This document shows, one piece after another, positions 40,830-52,829 of a stretch of 64,000 nt of DNA (the first letter of the stretch is position 1; each line of letters begins with the position of its first letter). Source of the stretch: Bathynomus jamesi (lineage: Eukaryota > Arthropoda > Malacostraca > Isopoda > Cirolanidae); assembly GCA_023014485.1 (NCBI GenBank), contig JAJOZX010008825.1:106736-170735 (forward strand), written 5' to 3'. The position numbers and the translations under genes were made by a program. Below the pieces are notes generated by a model. That model saw only the letters and a program-made list of their open reading frames with translations, was not told the DNA's origin and ran no database searches.

Positions 40830-43560
40830 TTTTTTAGCAGGAAGGAGGGACCAAGGGCAAATGCCCGCAAAAAAGTGCCCTTTCCATAGAAGAAGAGAGA
40901 CAAAATCAAGGTCCGGGATTTTCGAAATGCCTAGACACACTGCGTTTGAAAGATGGGAGGTCATAGGCAGGAGGAAAGATGGATTGAAGAAGATTGTTCC
41001 AGAGTTGACCGGTTGAGTAGATTAAAGACTGAAAATACCGATTAACCCTTGCATTAGATAGTTCGACAGAAAAGGAATGAGAAAGTATAGAAAGTCTGGT
41101 ACTGCGTGCTCTCCTTAAAGGAGGAGGCATGCAGTTAGAGGTCAGAGGAGCAATGTCCGTTATAATAGCGATAGTAAAGAGAGAGTGAGGCAACATTGCG
41201 GTGAAGAGAGAGAGATTGAAGACACTCAGTAAGAGGCGGGAATTGATGAGACGAAAAGCCTTTGATTCCACCCGGTCAAGTACGGCTGTCTGGGTTGAAC
41301 CACCCGACACATGACAAGCATACTCCATACAGGGGCGAACAAGACCCCTGTACAGCAACTGAGTGGGGTTGAAAAAACCGCGGAGGCGGTACAGCACACC
41401 TAACATCTTAGAAACTGTTTTAGAAAGAGAGTATATGTGATCTTTCCAGGAAAGATCACGGGAAAAGGAAACGCCAAGGCTGTTAAGAGAAGAGGAAGAA
41501 TTCAGTGTGTTGTTGGAGGTAATGGGATAGTTGTGTAGAAGAGTGTGGCGAGTAGACGGATGGAGGAACTGAGTTTTTGAGGCATTGAAAGCCACAAGGT
41601 TTTCTCTGCCCCAATCAGATATAGCAGAAAGAGCAGAGGTCAGGTGTACCACAGCAGTCCTACACGAATCATGAAGTGACTGCTGTGAGGGACACTTTGA
41701 GAACCAGGTGGAGAAGTGAAGAGTGGAATCATCGGCATAGGAGTGAATAGGACAGTAAGTGCGAATTAAAAGATCATTAATAAATAAAAAGGAAAAGAGT
41801 GGATGACAGGACAGAACCCTGAGGAACACCACTGTTAATAGCTTTAGGAGAAGAACAGTGGCCATCTACAACTGCAGCTATAGATGGCCAGAAAGGAAAT
41901 TAGAGATGAAGGCAGAGATAGAAGGATAGGAATCGAGGAAGACAGTTTCTTCAAATTAAAGATTTGTGACTCTATCAAAAAGCTTTTGATATGTCTAGCA
42001 CAATAGCAAGAATTTCACCGAAATCCCGAAAGGAGGATGACCAAGAGTCAGAGATATGCAAGATGATCGCCAGTTGAGCGTCCCTTGCGGAGTCCACACT
42101 TACGATCTGAAATAAGATTGTGAGAAGAAAGGTGTTTAAGAATCTTCCTATTATGGATAGATACAAAAACTTTGGAAAGGCAAGAAATCAAAGCAATTGG
42201 ACGATAGTTGGAGGGTTGATAGTGGTCACCCTTCTTTGGGACGAGATGAGAGACAAAGACGAAAGAGTTTGACTAGGCAGGGTGTCAGCACAGAAGCACA
42301 GTTCTTAAGAACAACAGGAGGAACACCATCAGGACCATACGCCTTCCTAGAATTGAGCCCAGATAGGGCAGAAAAAACATTTCAGAAGAGATTCTAATTT
42401 CAGACATAATAAGGTCAGAGGGGGGGAGGAGATGGAGGAACAGCACCGGAATCGTCCATGGTTGAATTGTAAACGAAAGTTTGAGCGAAGGGTTCAGCTT
42501 TGTCAGGAGAAGAGGCGGCAACTATGCCGTCGGAATGGAAAAGAGGAGTGAAAGAAGAGGAAGTAAAGTTGTTGAGGAGGTTCTTAGCTAGATGCCAGAA
42601 AGAGCGAGAAGAATTAGAATTGGATAGCTTTTCACATTTTTGTCGGATGAAGGAAATTTTGGCGAGTCAAAGAACAGACTGAATGAAGAACAGACTGAAT
42701 GACAGTCAGGAGTTGGATGGCGACTGTACCTACTGAAAGCCTCCTCTCTATTGCGGATAGCATTAGAACAAGTAAAGTTAAACCAAGGTGTTTTTTGCAT
42801 TAGTAGTAGGAATAGAATATGGAATGTAATCCTCCATACCCGAGAGAATCACCTCTGTGATGCGCTCAGCACACTCGGAAAGGCCCCGGCTACGGAAGCA
42901 GTAATCATTCCATGGGAAATCACAGAAGTATTGCCTAAGGGCCTCCCAATCATCCGCCAAACTGCCAAACTCTTGGGAGGATCCAAAGGCCGAATTGGAG
43001 CAATAGGACATGAAACAGATACAAGATTATGGTCGGAGGAGGCCAACGGAGAAAAAGTTTGACAGAGTAAGAAGAAGGATGAGAGGTAAGAAATAATCCA
43101 GAATGTTGAGCTATCTCCAAAGCGATCGGGGATACGAGTAAGTGCACAATCTGCTCTCGGTCATTTAGCATAGAAAAGTTGTAAGCTAGTTCACCAGAGA
43201 TGTCAGTGAAATGGGAGAAAAGCCAAAGGTAGTGGTGAACATTGAAATATCGTAAAATGGAGATTTCAGCAAAGGTAAACAGCGCAGATGTATTTAGTTT
43301 GAGATTGGCATGTAAGCCGTAGCCAGATGGTATAGAATTCGGAAGATTCGAGTTCGGAATATGAGAACAAGTTAGGTCATTGTGTACATACAATATATGC
43401 AACATCCACTTTTGAGTGAAATCGAGTATAGAGAAAGTAAGAGGGTACAGAAAAGGGTTGCTGTCAGTCGTCCAAAGTAGTATGACCGCAAAAAGGTTGA
43501 GTGCAATATTGACCCATTGCATGTAACATGATGAGTGTGTTTTGAACCCCCTCTTCACCC
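40830..43560 (-). pseudogene. Jockey-like LINE, endonuclease to 3' end, decayed
   Basis: The best frame (40906-41865) holds the RT active site HSYADDSTLHFS, a following SDWGRENLVAFNASKTQ, LGVSFSRDLSWKDHI, MLGVLYRLRGFF and YRGLVRPCMEYACHV, ending in the C-terminal tail. Upstream RT and endonuclease pieces lie in other frames (41975-42166, 42285-42521, 42588-43558, including SSDHNLVSVSCPIAPI). At least six frameshifts. The YADD box is intact. The 5' end near 43480 carries the AGTAGTATGACCGCAAAA word. Confidence 0.85.
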
Positions 43561-43571
43561 CACAAAAATAA

Positions 43572-43605
<34 letters not shown>

Positions 43606-43630
43606 GAGTGTGTGTATATATATATATATT
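43572..43630. repeat. (TA)n microsatellite beside PLE-4
   Basis: TA array with a short (GT) interruption, followed by the PLE terminus TGGATGAATTTCACAATTAAAC. Confidence 0.9.
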
Positions 43631-44462
43631 GGATGAATTTCACAATTAAACACGTGAAATGAATGAATGATGCAAACCCACAAGGAAAAAGAAAAATGAT
43701 TCCAAGGCCTTTCGTGCATTCAGAAGTACACCACGTCAGAGAATGAAGGGAGAAGGCGAGATGACAAAAGTATACACATATGTACAGCGGGACAGAAAAA
43801 TAAAAAGATTAGCATATGACTAACAAGAATTAATTCGAGGCGAAAGGTATTTTAACAGGATATTGTCAATTTTATACATTCCCGCACTGTTATTGAAATT
43901 ATTTTTTAAATGGATAAATGCACATTCTAGAATATTCCTTTCAATTATATCTGTATTTTTAACAAGCGCTTTAGAACTAACCCACTTGATACTATGATTA
44001 CATCTGTACATATGGTTAACCAATGCACTAGAATTATTTGCTGTTCTACATGCATATTTATGCTGTTTTACCCTAATGTCTAACGTTTTACCCGTTTGGC
44101 CTATATATACTGAGTTACATTGTGTACATCCAATCGAATACACAACCAATCACATTATCCGGGCTATTCTTTATTGGGCGTGATTTAACAGTATTATTTT
44201 ACTTAAAGACTACATTGATACCAATTGCTTTAAGTAAAGTCAGAAGATATTGAAAATTAACATTGTAAGGTAGGCTAAGGATATTTTTACGCTCATGCAA
44301 TATCATGAATATTGGTACTAAATTATGTTATCCTATTTCATTTCTAGATAACTGCATTAGGAAAGCCAATAATAGGTATTATTATAGTGTAACTGTAAAG
44401 GAATTTGAGCGTAAAATATCCTTAGCCTACTTTACCATGTTAATTTTCAATATCTTCTGACT
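43631..44462 (-). mobile_element. Penelope-like element 4, 3' fragment with inverted end
   Basis: The terminus at 43631-43760 matches the repeats at 25700-25870 and 29880. The GIY-YIG frame is at 43820-44149. RT-tail sequence GTCAGAAGATATTGAAAATTAAC at about 44235 is repeated in reverse complement at about 44438-44461, so this copy also turns back on itself. Confidence 0.7.
43820..44149 (-). CDS. PLE-4 GIY-YIG endonuclease domain
   Basis: A 109-aa frame: VVYSIGCTQCNSVYIGQTGKT, then IRVKQHKYACR, a NSSALVNHMYRCNHSIKW segment and IIERNILECAFI with the expected Glu. It belongs to the same lineage as PLE-1 (QTGKT, RN-ILE signatures). The RT domain upstream is missing. Within the domain there are no stops. 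Confidence 0.8.
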   Translation of the reverse strand: MVVYSIGCTQCNSVYIGQTGKTLDIRVKQHKYACRTANNSSALVNHMYRCNHSIKWVSSKALVKNTDIIERNILECAFIHLKNNFNNSAGMYKIDNILLKYLSPRINSC

Positions 44463-44859
44463 TTACACAAAAGTATATGAAATGTATGTATGTGGGTGTG
44501 TATGCATGTACGTTTGTCAGTACCACAGTATTACATAGCCGACTTACCTACGGCTTTTACTTACTAACCAGATCTTACTTACCAACACCTGATAGACCAA
44601 CATAGTCTCAAAATACGAGACAGATAATAGTCAAAGCTATTAATCTTGTCATTAACGTATTAAAATACGTATATCATGCCATAATAGACCAGTAAGGTCT
44701 CAAAAAACGGTACAGCCAATAGTCAAAGTTATTGAACTTCTGGTAAAAAACACCACGAGGCCTGTATTGTCGGCTAGGTGCTCTTTTAAACAAAAACTGA
44801 AACACGGTAAGCCAAATTTAAAGCAAAAACAAAGTTTTTGCCTTGATATACAAATACTA
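44463..44859. other. Non-coding spacer
   Basis: No gene seen. Two copies of an AATAG(T)CAAAG-TATT-type repeat with GGTCTCAAAA lie at about 44600-44730. Confidence 0.4.
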
Positions 44860-46205
44860 GGGGCACCCAATATATTTTGCCCCACCTTTTTTTCTTAACT
44901 AAATAATAGGCCATGGGGCTGAAATGTCTTTTGGGCCGTAAGTTTGAACTTTCTGCACTTCATATAACCGCATTTTTCCAGTTTGAACCTCCCTTCCTTG
45001 TATAAAACCGCTTTTAAACGCCCTTGTATAAAACCGATGGTTAAAGCAGTTTCGGAAATGGCGTCTGACAGTGATGTGCTTCGTAAACAGAGAGCTGTTA
45101 TCGAGTTCTTAACCGCAGAAAAGGAAACAGTTGGAAATATTCACAAACGTCTACAAACGTTTACGGGGATGATGCTGTTGATCGAAGCACAGTTGGACGT
45201 TGGTCTAAACGTGTGAGATCATCGGAGAAAGAGAGAACTAGCCTCGATGATGAGCCACGCAACGGTCGCCCGGCATCGGCTGTGACATCTCACACTGTGC
45301 AACGTGCTAACAGCATCATTCGATCAAATCAGCGCGTCACATACAAGGAGCTATCACTGGAGCTAGGAATTAGTGGAGGAAGTGTGAATACGATAATTCA
45401 GCAACTGGGATTACTCAAAAGGGGGTTCACGGTTTGTTCCTCACGAACTGACTGAAGATCACAAAGCCCAAAGAAAGAAATTGCTTCTGAGTCGTTGGTT
45501 CGATACGAGACAGAAGGGGATGACTTCCTTCACGAATTGTGACTTGGGATGAGACTTCGATACACCACTTTGAACCTGAAACAAAACGCCAATCCATGGA
45601 GTGGCATCAAGCAGACTCCCCACGCAAGAAAAAGTTCAAAATGGCTCTTTCTGCAGGAAAGGTTATGGCCGCCATTTTCTGGGACATGAAAGGGGTGATT
45701 CTGGTGGACATTATCAACTCTGAGGCATATATTGCTACCCTATAGAGACTCCAGAGACGTTAAAGCGAGTTCTGCCGGAAAGAAAACTGGAAGACGTCCT
45801 TCTTTTGCAGGATAACGCAAGATCACAACAGTTTGCAAACAAGAGAGGCCATCACAAAAATGCGCTTAGCTGTGTTACCCCACCCTCCAGCCCGGATCTG
45901 GCACCTTCAGACTTCCATTTGTTTGGGCCAATGAAGGATGCTATTCATGGAAGAGAGTTTCAGAGTGAAGATGAGGTTGTTGAGGAGGTTAAGAGGTGGG
46001 TCCTGCGGAACTTTCACCAGCAAGGAATAAAGGCCTTTGTTTTGAGGTGGAGGAAAGCCGTGGAAAAGGATGGAGTCTATGTGGAAAAGTAAAAAACTTG
46101 TAAAAAAGGTATGTAACTACTTGTGTACAAAATTTCTGGAACTTACAAGGAAACTTGGAAAGAAAAAAAAAGGTGGGTCAAAACAAATATATTGAGTGGC
46201 CCTCG
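44860..46205 (+). mobile_element. Full-length classical mariner, decayed
   Basis: The ends GGGGCACCCAATATATTTTG and CAAAACAAATATATTGAGTGGCC (inverse) are diverged terminal repeats, flanked by TA at 44858-44859 and 46206-46207. At 1346 bp it has the usual size of a complete mariner. Confidence 0.88.
45037..46092 (+). pseudogene. Classical mariner transposase with frameshifts
   Basis: Pieces 45037-45170, 45213-45430, 45539-45745 and 45805-46092 follow the family order: N-terminal EFLTAEKETVGNIHKRL; DEPRNGRPASAV linker; YKELSLELGISGGSVNTII; VTWDETSIHHFEPETKRQS (Asp 1); KVMAAIFWDMKGVILVD; LLLQDNARS (Asp 2); SSPDLAPSDFHLFGPMK (Asp 3); and the C-terminal GVYVEK. I count 32 residues between Asp 2 and Asp 3 instead of 34, so two codons are lost, besides at least three frameshifts. 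It differs from the WIGR-type mariners elsewhere in the window. Confidence 0.88.
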
Positions 46206-46751
46206 TATATCTTCAAATCTTATTATAAAAAAATATTAATATAATTTTATAATAAAACTATATTTTAGTTTTAGGGCTAACTTATTCATTGTTTTTATAT
46301 AAAAAAAAATCTTATTTCTGGACGGCTCCTGTGTTTCACAATATAGAAAAAGTCGGTGAGCATTTAATTTCAGAAATAAATACACACAAATATATATATA
46401 AAAATACATTCTCTAGTAGCTGTCAACACGAATGTCTGTGTAGAATAATAAATGAACATTCTTTTACCAGCCATATCTGACAAACTCCTCATCACTTGCA
46501 CCGAGAGTTGCTAACAAGAAGATTAAACCAATATTGTTTTTCTAAACGTATTTTCCTAATAAAAATATGTTAATGAAATTTATGTAAATCGTTTTAGATA
46601 CATGGGTGGCTATAAATTATAATTTACTATAGGTTTATTTTATATTACTTACTTTAAATCCATCAGACGACGAAAAAGTTGTCAGATGTATCAAGACGCA
46701 GGTCCTGCCTAATAACTTTATCTAGTTATTTACGCAAAGCATAATTCTGTC

Positions 46752-46808
<57 letters not shown>

Positions 46809-47099
46809 GCAGTAAAATCACAGAATAACACGTGATCTTATTAATATATATACCCAGAACATACCATATATCCTAACATAATTGGAATTACCTGTTTAAC
46901 AAAGATTTCACCTCATGCGAGTTAATTACTGAACAATGATTATATGTGGAGAATCTGGCAACTATCTCCACGAGATGGTGTGAAGAAGTAGCCGTTTAAA
47001 ACAATATAATTTTTCTAAACGTATTTTGCTAATCAAAATATGTCAATGAATTTATGGAAATCGTTTTAGATACATGGGTGGCTATAATTTACCTATTTA

Positions 47100-47155
<56 letters not shown>

Positions 47156-47222
47156 GGCTTGGTAAAAACTTAAAGGCAGCCCACTAAAGTTCGTTTAGAG
47201 TCCGTCCCACTAAAACTCGTTC
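46206..47222. repeat. Non-coding stretch with a direct repeat, (TA)n and (CT)n
   Basis: About 90 bp (TTTTTCTAAACGTATTTT...GATACATGGGTGGCTATAA) occurs at 46537-46625 and again at 47010-47090. (TA)n at 46752-46809 is followed by a PLE terminus word (CAGTAAAATCACAGAATAACACG). (CT)n occupies 47103-47152. Confidence 0.75.
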
Positions 47223-47223
47223 A

Positions 47224-47428
47224 GCCAATGAATGATCCACATTCTGAAAGTGTGCGGCGGAGGGAAAGGTTTTTCTTCAATATGCCCCATTCTAGGAGGG
47301 TCTTCTTGTTCTATAAAAAGAGTAGCAGCGACATATGTGAAACATTTTAGTGTCGGAGAAACATTTCAGCTGTTGTGTACAAACTTATAACCAAGAATGC
47401 AGTCTGACGATCATCCCAACATTAATTC
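47224..47428 (+). promoter_or_regulatory. Possible RNA polymerase II promoter and short first exon
   Basis: CCAAT at 47224-47228, TATAAAA at 47312-47318, an ATG at 47397 in AAGAATG, ten codons (MQSDDHPNINS-like) and a good splice donor CGTAAGT at 47428/47429. Spacing is right for a TATA promoter. No downstream exon was found in the next 1 kb, so this may be coincidence or the relic of a gene or element. Confidence 0.3.
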
Positions 47429-48169
47429 GTAAGTAATTTTACTTTGTATATTCCCTGTTCTAAATATAAAGAAGTAGTCTTATTCAATAGTGCACTGAGT
47501 GAAATATACAAGTTAATTCGCCTGTATAACATTTGTGTAGAAGTGTTTTGTGATTACCGATTTTGTGATTATGTACCTTTTTGTGATTGTGCCCAATTTT
47601 ATCTTTTTATTGTTTTGTCTCAAGGTCCGATTCTTCCATGCACAAATGCCTATCTGAAACAAAGTATTTTTCAACATTTATTAAAAAATAAAACTTTAAT
47701 TTATTGTATACCACACATTTTTACATAATATTGCCTTCAATGTTTTTTGCATATACTGTATACAAATGGGAGTGACAATAATTTCGTTTACATATATATA
47801 GGGAATTGAACTCAGAATGGTCCCCTGAGGTTCTTTCATGATACACACAGACCGTGCATGGTCTTTGATGTATTCAATCCGATGCCAATGCAACGAGTCT
47901 TTTGTTTATATTGAGGTTCTGGATATAGTAGGCTAGATGTAGCTGTAACCCCTAGATCCTGTCCCAAAGCTGGATCGTAGCTGCTTTGCAGATAGCTGGT
48001 GAGGGAAGCTATATTTTTGGGCCCTCTTTCCGAGTGACCCGTTACCTACGTCGGGTTAACATCATGAAAAAGAAAAACTATAGTGTTTGTCATTTATCAT
48101 TACTTATTCGGACTATAGTGGATTTAATTTTCCTAGAAGAGTTCCTTGTTCCATGCACGGTCTGTGTGT

Positions 48170-48206
<37 letters not shown>

Positions 48207-48455
48207 CCAATTTTAAATAAATACAGGTTTATCAGTCATTACATTTAAATAAGTTACAGAACATAATCCTCGTCCTTAAAAATTGCACAAATTATTATAA
48301 TTATTATTATTATTTTTAGGTTAGGGATACATTTTATAAATTTACACAATATAATACTAAAAGCTATACTGTGCATATTGATACAATTTAAAATAAATAA
48401 CTGATGAAGTTACAATTATATATACACACAAAACTTTACACAAAATATCGAGTGC
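47429..48455. other. Non-coding stretch with a distant inverted repeat and (TA)n
   Basis: ATGATACACACAGACCGTGCATGG at 47838-47861 is inverted at about 48152-48174. (TA)n at 48173-48205 follows. No gene seen. Confidence 0.6.
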
Positions 48456-49150
48456 CTACAAACGGGAATCATTTTTTATCTGGATGCATACCAGTTCATC
48501 ATTCCGTTCAGTGTTACACAAGTCGAATAATTTCTGAAATTCTGTAAATCTCCCGCCACGAGCCATATGCATGAGAAAACATAAACAGTACATGCCACAG
48601 ACATTGCTGTAGTAGCTTTGGAATCGGTAAGGATTCCACACTATCTTATGATAATAAAAACCCACTCTAATAGACAGAGTTTATTTCCACAACTGTTTCG
48701 ATGCCCACTGGCATCCTCTTCGGGTGGATACAGAAAAATGATTCGTTTTTCTGTATCCACCCGAAGAGGATGCCAGTGGGCATCGAAACTGTTGTGGAAA
48801 TAAACTCTGTCTATTAGAGTGGGTTTTTATCATCATAATCTGACCTTCACATCGAAAAGTGAAGTTTTTGCAGCCACACTATCTGTTGAATTTGCAGTTG
48901 TTCGAGAAATTTTACAGTAACACCATCATTCCTTGAATGTTTGCCCAGTGTAGTACATTCGCTCCCTATTTTTAAAATAAACGGCTATCCAATGAAACCC
49001 TTCTCCGCCACTAACCGTATTTAGAAAAAATGCGCCGCAGTCTCTCGTAGTTGGTAGTTTCAACATTTCATTCTTCACAAACACGCCGATAAATTTGGTG
49101 CGTGTGAATCGGTCACTCTTCTTCACTCTCTGGAGTGTAATCGTTTCCAT
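48456..49150 (-). pseudogene. Polinton adenain-like cysteine protease, split by a foldback insertion
   Basis: The N-terminal part (48926-49150) has GGEGFHWIAVYF with the catalytic His. The C-terminal part (48456-48646) has SNVCGMYCLCFLMH with the catalytic Cys. In the family this enzyme matures capsid proteins. Between them lie a TGA at about 48926 and the 227-bp insertion at 48647-48873. The start ATG at 49150 is 2 bp after the capsid-gene stop (49153-49155), so the two were tightly linked. Confidence 0.85.
48636..48884. mobile_element. Foldback MITE inserted in the protease, with 11-bp duplication
   Basis: CCACACTATCT lies at 48636-48646 and at 48874-48884. The insert contains an almost perfect ~195-bp palindrome (about 48647-48839) starting TATGATAATAAAAACCCACTC, with a short CAGAAAAATGATTCGTTTTTCTG turn, plus about 34 bp of extra sequence at the right. 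Removing the insert and one duplicate restores phase between the two protease parts. No coding capacity. Confidence 0.88.
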
Positions 49151-49152
49151 TT

Positions 49153-50412
49153 TTAAAAGTCTGCGATTACACCCCTAAACCTGTCAACTTCGATTGTGCT
49201 TGCGATTCGAGGTAAACTACTACACTAATAGGTGCGACTAGAGGCTTGTCGAATTCCAATCTGACTGAGATGTCCCCACTCTGATGTGGGCTTATGTGTG
49301 TTTATCCTCGCAGACAAATCGGGGGAGAGGTCAAAGGGGTACATATTGACCCTCTCAACGAATCCCCTCTGTGTTACGCTGATTTCTAACTCGTTGCTCT
49401 CGAGCAAAGTGGAAACTTGTCATCTGTAGAATAATTCGTTTTCAGTGTCCCACCTAAGGCCACTCCATTGACGTACAGGATTATATTTTTAAGGCCTAAA
49501 TTTTCGAACTTAAATGCGTTTTTGAATTTTCCATTCACAGAAACGTGTTCCTGCATTCCAATTAATATCCTTTTAGGTAGCGCTCCAAGAGCAACATTTT
49601 CTCTCTGCTTCGATGTTAGCCCTGAGGGCACCGTATACATCTTATGTTGGACTCTATTAATTGGGTATTTTACTGTGGCGTGTAGAAATTTTTTTTTTCA
49701 ATTTCTAGTTGCTTAGTAGAGCTTAATTTCACTCTACGCACGCGGAGATGTCTCCATAATATGAATCACCACAGGCTTCGAGCTCTCTTCTTGGTCAGCA
49801 CCCAGATTTAAGAAAATCTCAGGGCTCGTACGGGTGAGCTTTATTTTCAAATTGACCCCATTCACAAGGAGCTTCTCCTAGAATGTGAAATCTGTGGAGG
49901 CGCCGAAAGCATTCGTATATCTTTCTTTTAGAATTTTTAAATTTGGCCTTTATACTACTTTCATCTTTAGCTTGATACTGACTTTCGGCAGTTCAAAAGG
50001 TATCCTTCGCTTCTTTTAAAATGTTGAGGACATTTTCCAGATAGGCTCGTAGGTGATAGTAGCCAGATCCTTCCGAGACGTTGATCTGCTTTAAATACAT
50101 GTCACACTAACTAACTATGATGTGTAGAAAGTTGGCCTCTGAGTATACAACGTAATCGTTTTCGCAATCAGTTCCATCTGAATGTGATATCCGTAGTTTA
50201 GCGGACATATGCACACAGCTTGTGTCAAAAAAGTAAGGGCCTGAGTTTGGGATCAAGAATTCTATAGGAGCACTCGGCGCGCTAATGGTGTTTAGCGGAT
50301 TAACTGTGATAAAGTCACTGTGCTCTATAGATATTTGTGTCGGGGGCATGTCAAAGAGGGCCAACTCCGATTTATAACATTGTGAACTACACGGATGGAT
50401 GAAACGTGCCAT
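49153..50412 (-). pseudogene. Polinton major capsid protein (double jelly-roll)
   Basis: The N-terminus (50107-50412) reads SELALFDMPPTQISIEHSDF and PIEFLIPNSGPYFFDTSC, followed by NDYVVYSEANFLH. A middle part with GSGYYHLRAYLENVLN lies at about 50050-50100. The later part (49386-49640) has VNGKFKNAFKFENLGLKNI, and the C-terminus (49153-49407) has YPFDLSPDLS and a final EVDRFRGVIADF. Residue patterns agree with Polinton capsid proteins, which build the shell of virus-like particles. At least three frameshifts and several stops break it. Confidence 0.8.
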
Positions 50413-50549
50413 GGCGCGTCAGAAATAGTGGCACCTCTCTGGTCAAGTAGCAATCAGTCTATGATTCATGAGAGCAACATCTTTATCTTATATCAGTTAA
50501 AAAAGTGGTCAACCATAGGTTTCATGCGCTTAGAACACTTCCTCTTTTT

Positions 50550-50875
50550 TTATGTCCTTTTACGTTTAACACCCAAGTTGGTAACCCCTCCTTCTCCCTC
50601 CGTACAGGGCGCTTGCTCTTCTTCCCGCCACCACGCATTATTCTCTTCGCATCTTTGACGATTTCGTCCCGTGTACACTTTAAGTTTTTTTAGAGCTTCT
50701 TTATGCTTAGTCCCGGCCATTATGTCTTCCACGGTGTTAAGACCTGATTGTAAAGCTTTCCTGCCGAGATATCTGGCACCCCTCTTCTGCAAGGGGACAG
50801 GCGTACGCAGTATAGTCTAAAAAATGGACCCAATCCCACTCCCGCGCTGGTATATTACCACTCGATAGACTGTGA
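50550..50875 (-). pseudogene. Small basic Polinton virion protein (pX-like)
   Basis: Starts at about 50870 with IYQRGSGIGSIF, then a TAG stop and TILRTPVPLQKRGARYLGRKALQSG, followed by a Lys/Arg-rich tail. A glycine-rich start, an amphipathic Lys-Arg-Gly-Ala repeat and a basic tail match the small membrane-lytic or DNA-condensing proteins of Polintons and adintoviruses. Frameshifted near 50640. It lies between the capsid and penton genes, as in relatives. Confidence 0.6.
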
Positions 50876-51682
50876 ACGGCCTTCGGATCATTCATAGTAT
50901 CACAGTGCGACGGAAGTGAAGCTTCACTGTGAAGCTCGTGTCACCGAATGGAAACCTTTTCCCCTCAACCGTTCTTATATACACTATATTGAGATACTGG
51001 TGAGTAGATTAGTTGCGACTTTGACATAATGAGGCTTGTCGTATGTGATGCTTAAGCTACTTCCTCTATGATTATGAATGTGGGCGATGCGAAGCAGGAG
51101 CGCCTGGGTATCCCCAACAAAGTGATGTTCCACGATATTGCTGTAAACATAGCACATCTCCGAGGGAGGGTCTCCATCGTTTAATTTCTCCAATTTCAGC
51201 TGATACAATAAGCTGCACAAGTCATGTTGTGATTTGTGAAAAGTATCTTTTTGGAAGGCTGCCCCATATCTCTCCTGGGTTATAATTTTGAACAGCGATT
51301 TGTCTTTAATATTTCTGTTAGTCTTCGATTTTAGTCAAAGTATGTACCGGGGTATCTTTGTTTACGATTTCGTATACTAAATCAGGCGTAAGATTTGAAC
51401 TTTTCAAACTACCATTTAAGTCTCTCACAACATCCTCGGCTGCGTCATAATGACCCGGTCCTAGTGTTACTTCTGTAGTGTAGTACTGTGATTCCACACT
51501 CCGGGTGGAGCGCATGGTATCGCATGGTATAATTCACATATTCCACCCTCATACGAGTATGACTCACGACCCAATTCAATGGCCCCATGCAGTTCTGTTA
51601 CAAAGTTGGCCAGGGTGTTGCTAGGATGTACAGACAGAGAAGAAGAGGACGGGAGTGTGACATAGAAGTGGTTAGGCGCCAT
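50870..51682 (-). pseudogene. Polinton minor capsid (penton-like) protein
   Basis: The start MAPNHFYVTLPSSSSLSVHPSNT (51682) is the characteristic opening of the family, followed by NFVTELHGAIELG. The second piece (51318-51515) and third piece (50984-51220) contain YVYSNIVEHHFVGDTQALLLRI, the strand-rich part of the single jelly roll. The end near 50880 retains a VPFG-like region. It would form five-fold vertices. Two or three frameshifts inactivate it. Confidence 0.8.
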
Positions 51683-51690
51683 GTTGTATA

Positions 51691-52758
51691 CTATTTAAGA
51701 TTCATTATTGCATCAGCTTTTATATAGGTGTTGAAGCTTTCTGTGTACCCTAGCCATTTCACCAGGTACATTTTCCTCTTTCCTGAACCTTTGCTTCCTA
51801 ACATTTTTTCAATTTTAAACACTTTTTCTCCTAAATTAAATGACATTTTCTGCAGCTTCTCGCCATAAAAGCTCCCTGCAATTTCTTCCCCATTCAGATC
51901 TTCAACGTAATACAGCATCACCTCGTCTTTAGATCTCATAGACCTAACTTTCAAAATCTCACGTGTCCAACCTTGCTCAAATCCCTTCGCGAATTTATTC
52001 CCTGAACGCGACAGCTTTACATAATCAATGATTTTGAAATGCCTAAAGCGTGGTGGCACTCTACGAATATCTTTTCTCACCTCACGTTCTGTGTGCGTAC
52101 CTCTTTCTAAAGTTTCGTTAGGTGTTCCAATCGCTCGGTGGTGTGAACGGTTGTAGGATGAGGCCAGCAAATCTAGAATGTCTATATATCTGTGTTTTTA
52201 TGTGTAAAATAGCGATGCATTCGTTCCTTTATGGTACGCTGGGCTCTTTCAGCTAAAAATGCCTTGTGTATAGAATTGCTAGTATAGTAACTGATATTAA
52301 ACTCTGTCAACATGTTCTGAAAAGCTCGACCTATAAATTCTTTCCCCATGTCCATACAAAAATAACCAGGAATCCTGTTTTCTTTCAACATCAACCTTTG
52401 GTGGCTTTAACAAATGTTTCAAGCGATTTATTTTTCAGGGAAATTAGCCACAGATATCTAGAGAATACATCTATTATGAATAGAATGTAGCGATACCCTC
52501 CATTATACTCTGAATATCTCTGCATGTCTGTTAAATCCGCCTGCCAAATAGAATCAACCGAGGCTGCTGTTGTCTTGGCTGTTTTAAACCTTTTTCTCAC
52601 CGGCTTATGAAGTGTATAAGCATCCTGCTCCCGCAAAAACCTCTGAACATCTTTTTCCTTACTCCTTCATTATAAACGCCTCTGTACAGTCTATTAATGC
52701 CACCGTAAGAGGCTGGGTTAGAAATGTCATAATAACGTTTTCTAAATATGTTAGCCAT
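51691..52758 (-). pseudogene. Polinton retroviral-type integrase with chromodomain
   Basis: The start ATG at 52758 gives MANIFRKRYYDISNPASYG. A one-base deletion near 52650 shifts frame. Then come WQADLTDM (Asp 1), IDVFSRYLW, CMDMGKEFIG (Asp 2) and KAFLAERAQRTIKERM (Glu), i.e. a complete DDE triad across 52182-52636. A further break near 52175 leads into the C-terminal part (51691-52170), which ends in a chromodomain-like module, KMYLVKWLGYTESFNTY. The enzyme inserts element DNA. Confidence 0.88.
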
Positions 52759-52829
52759 TTGCGTATTTTAGAGGCGCGCGGATAGTGTTGGCCGTTGCTG
52801 TTTGGTCTCTTCTTTCTTCTCTTCAGATA

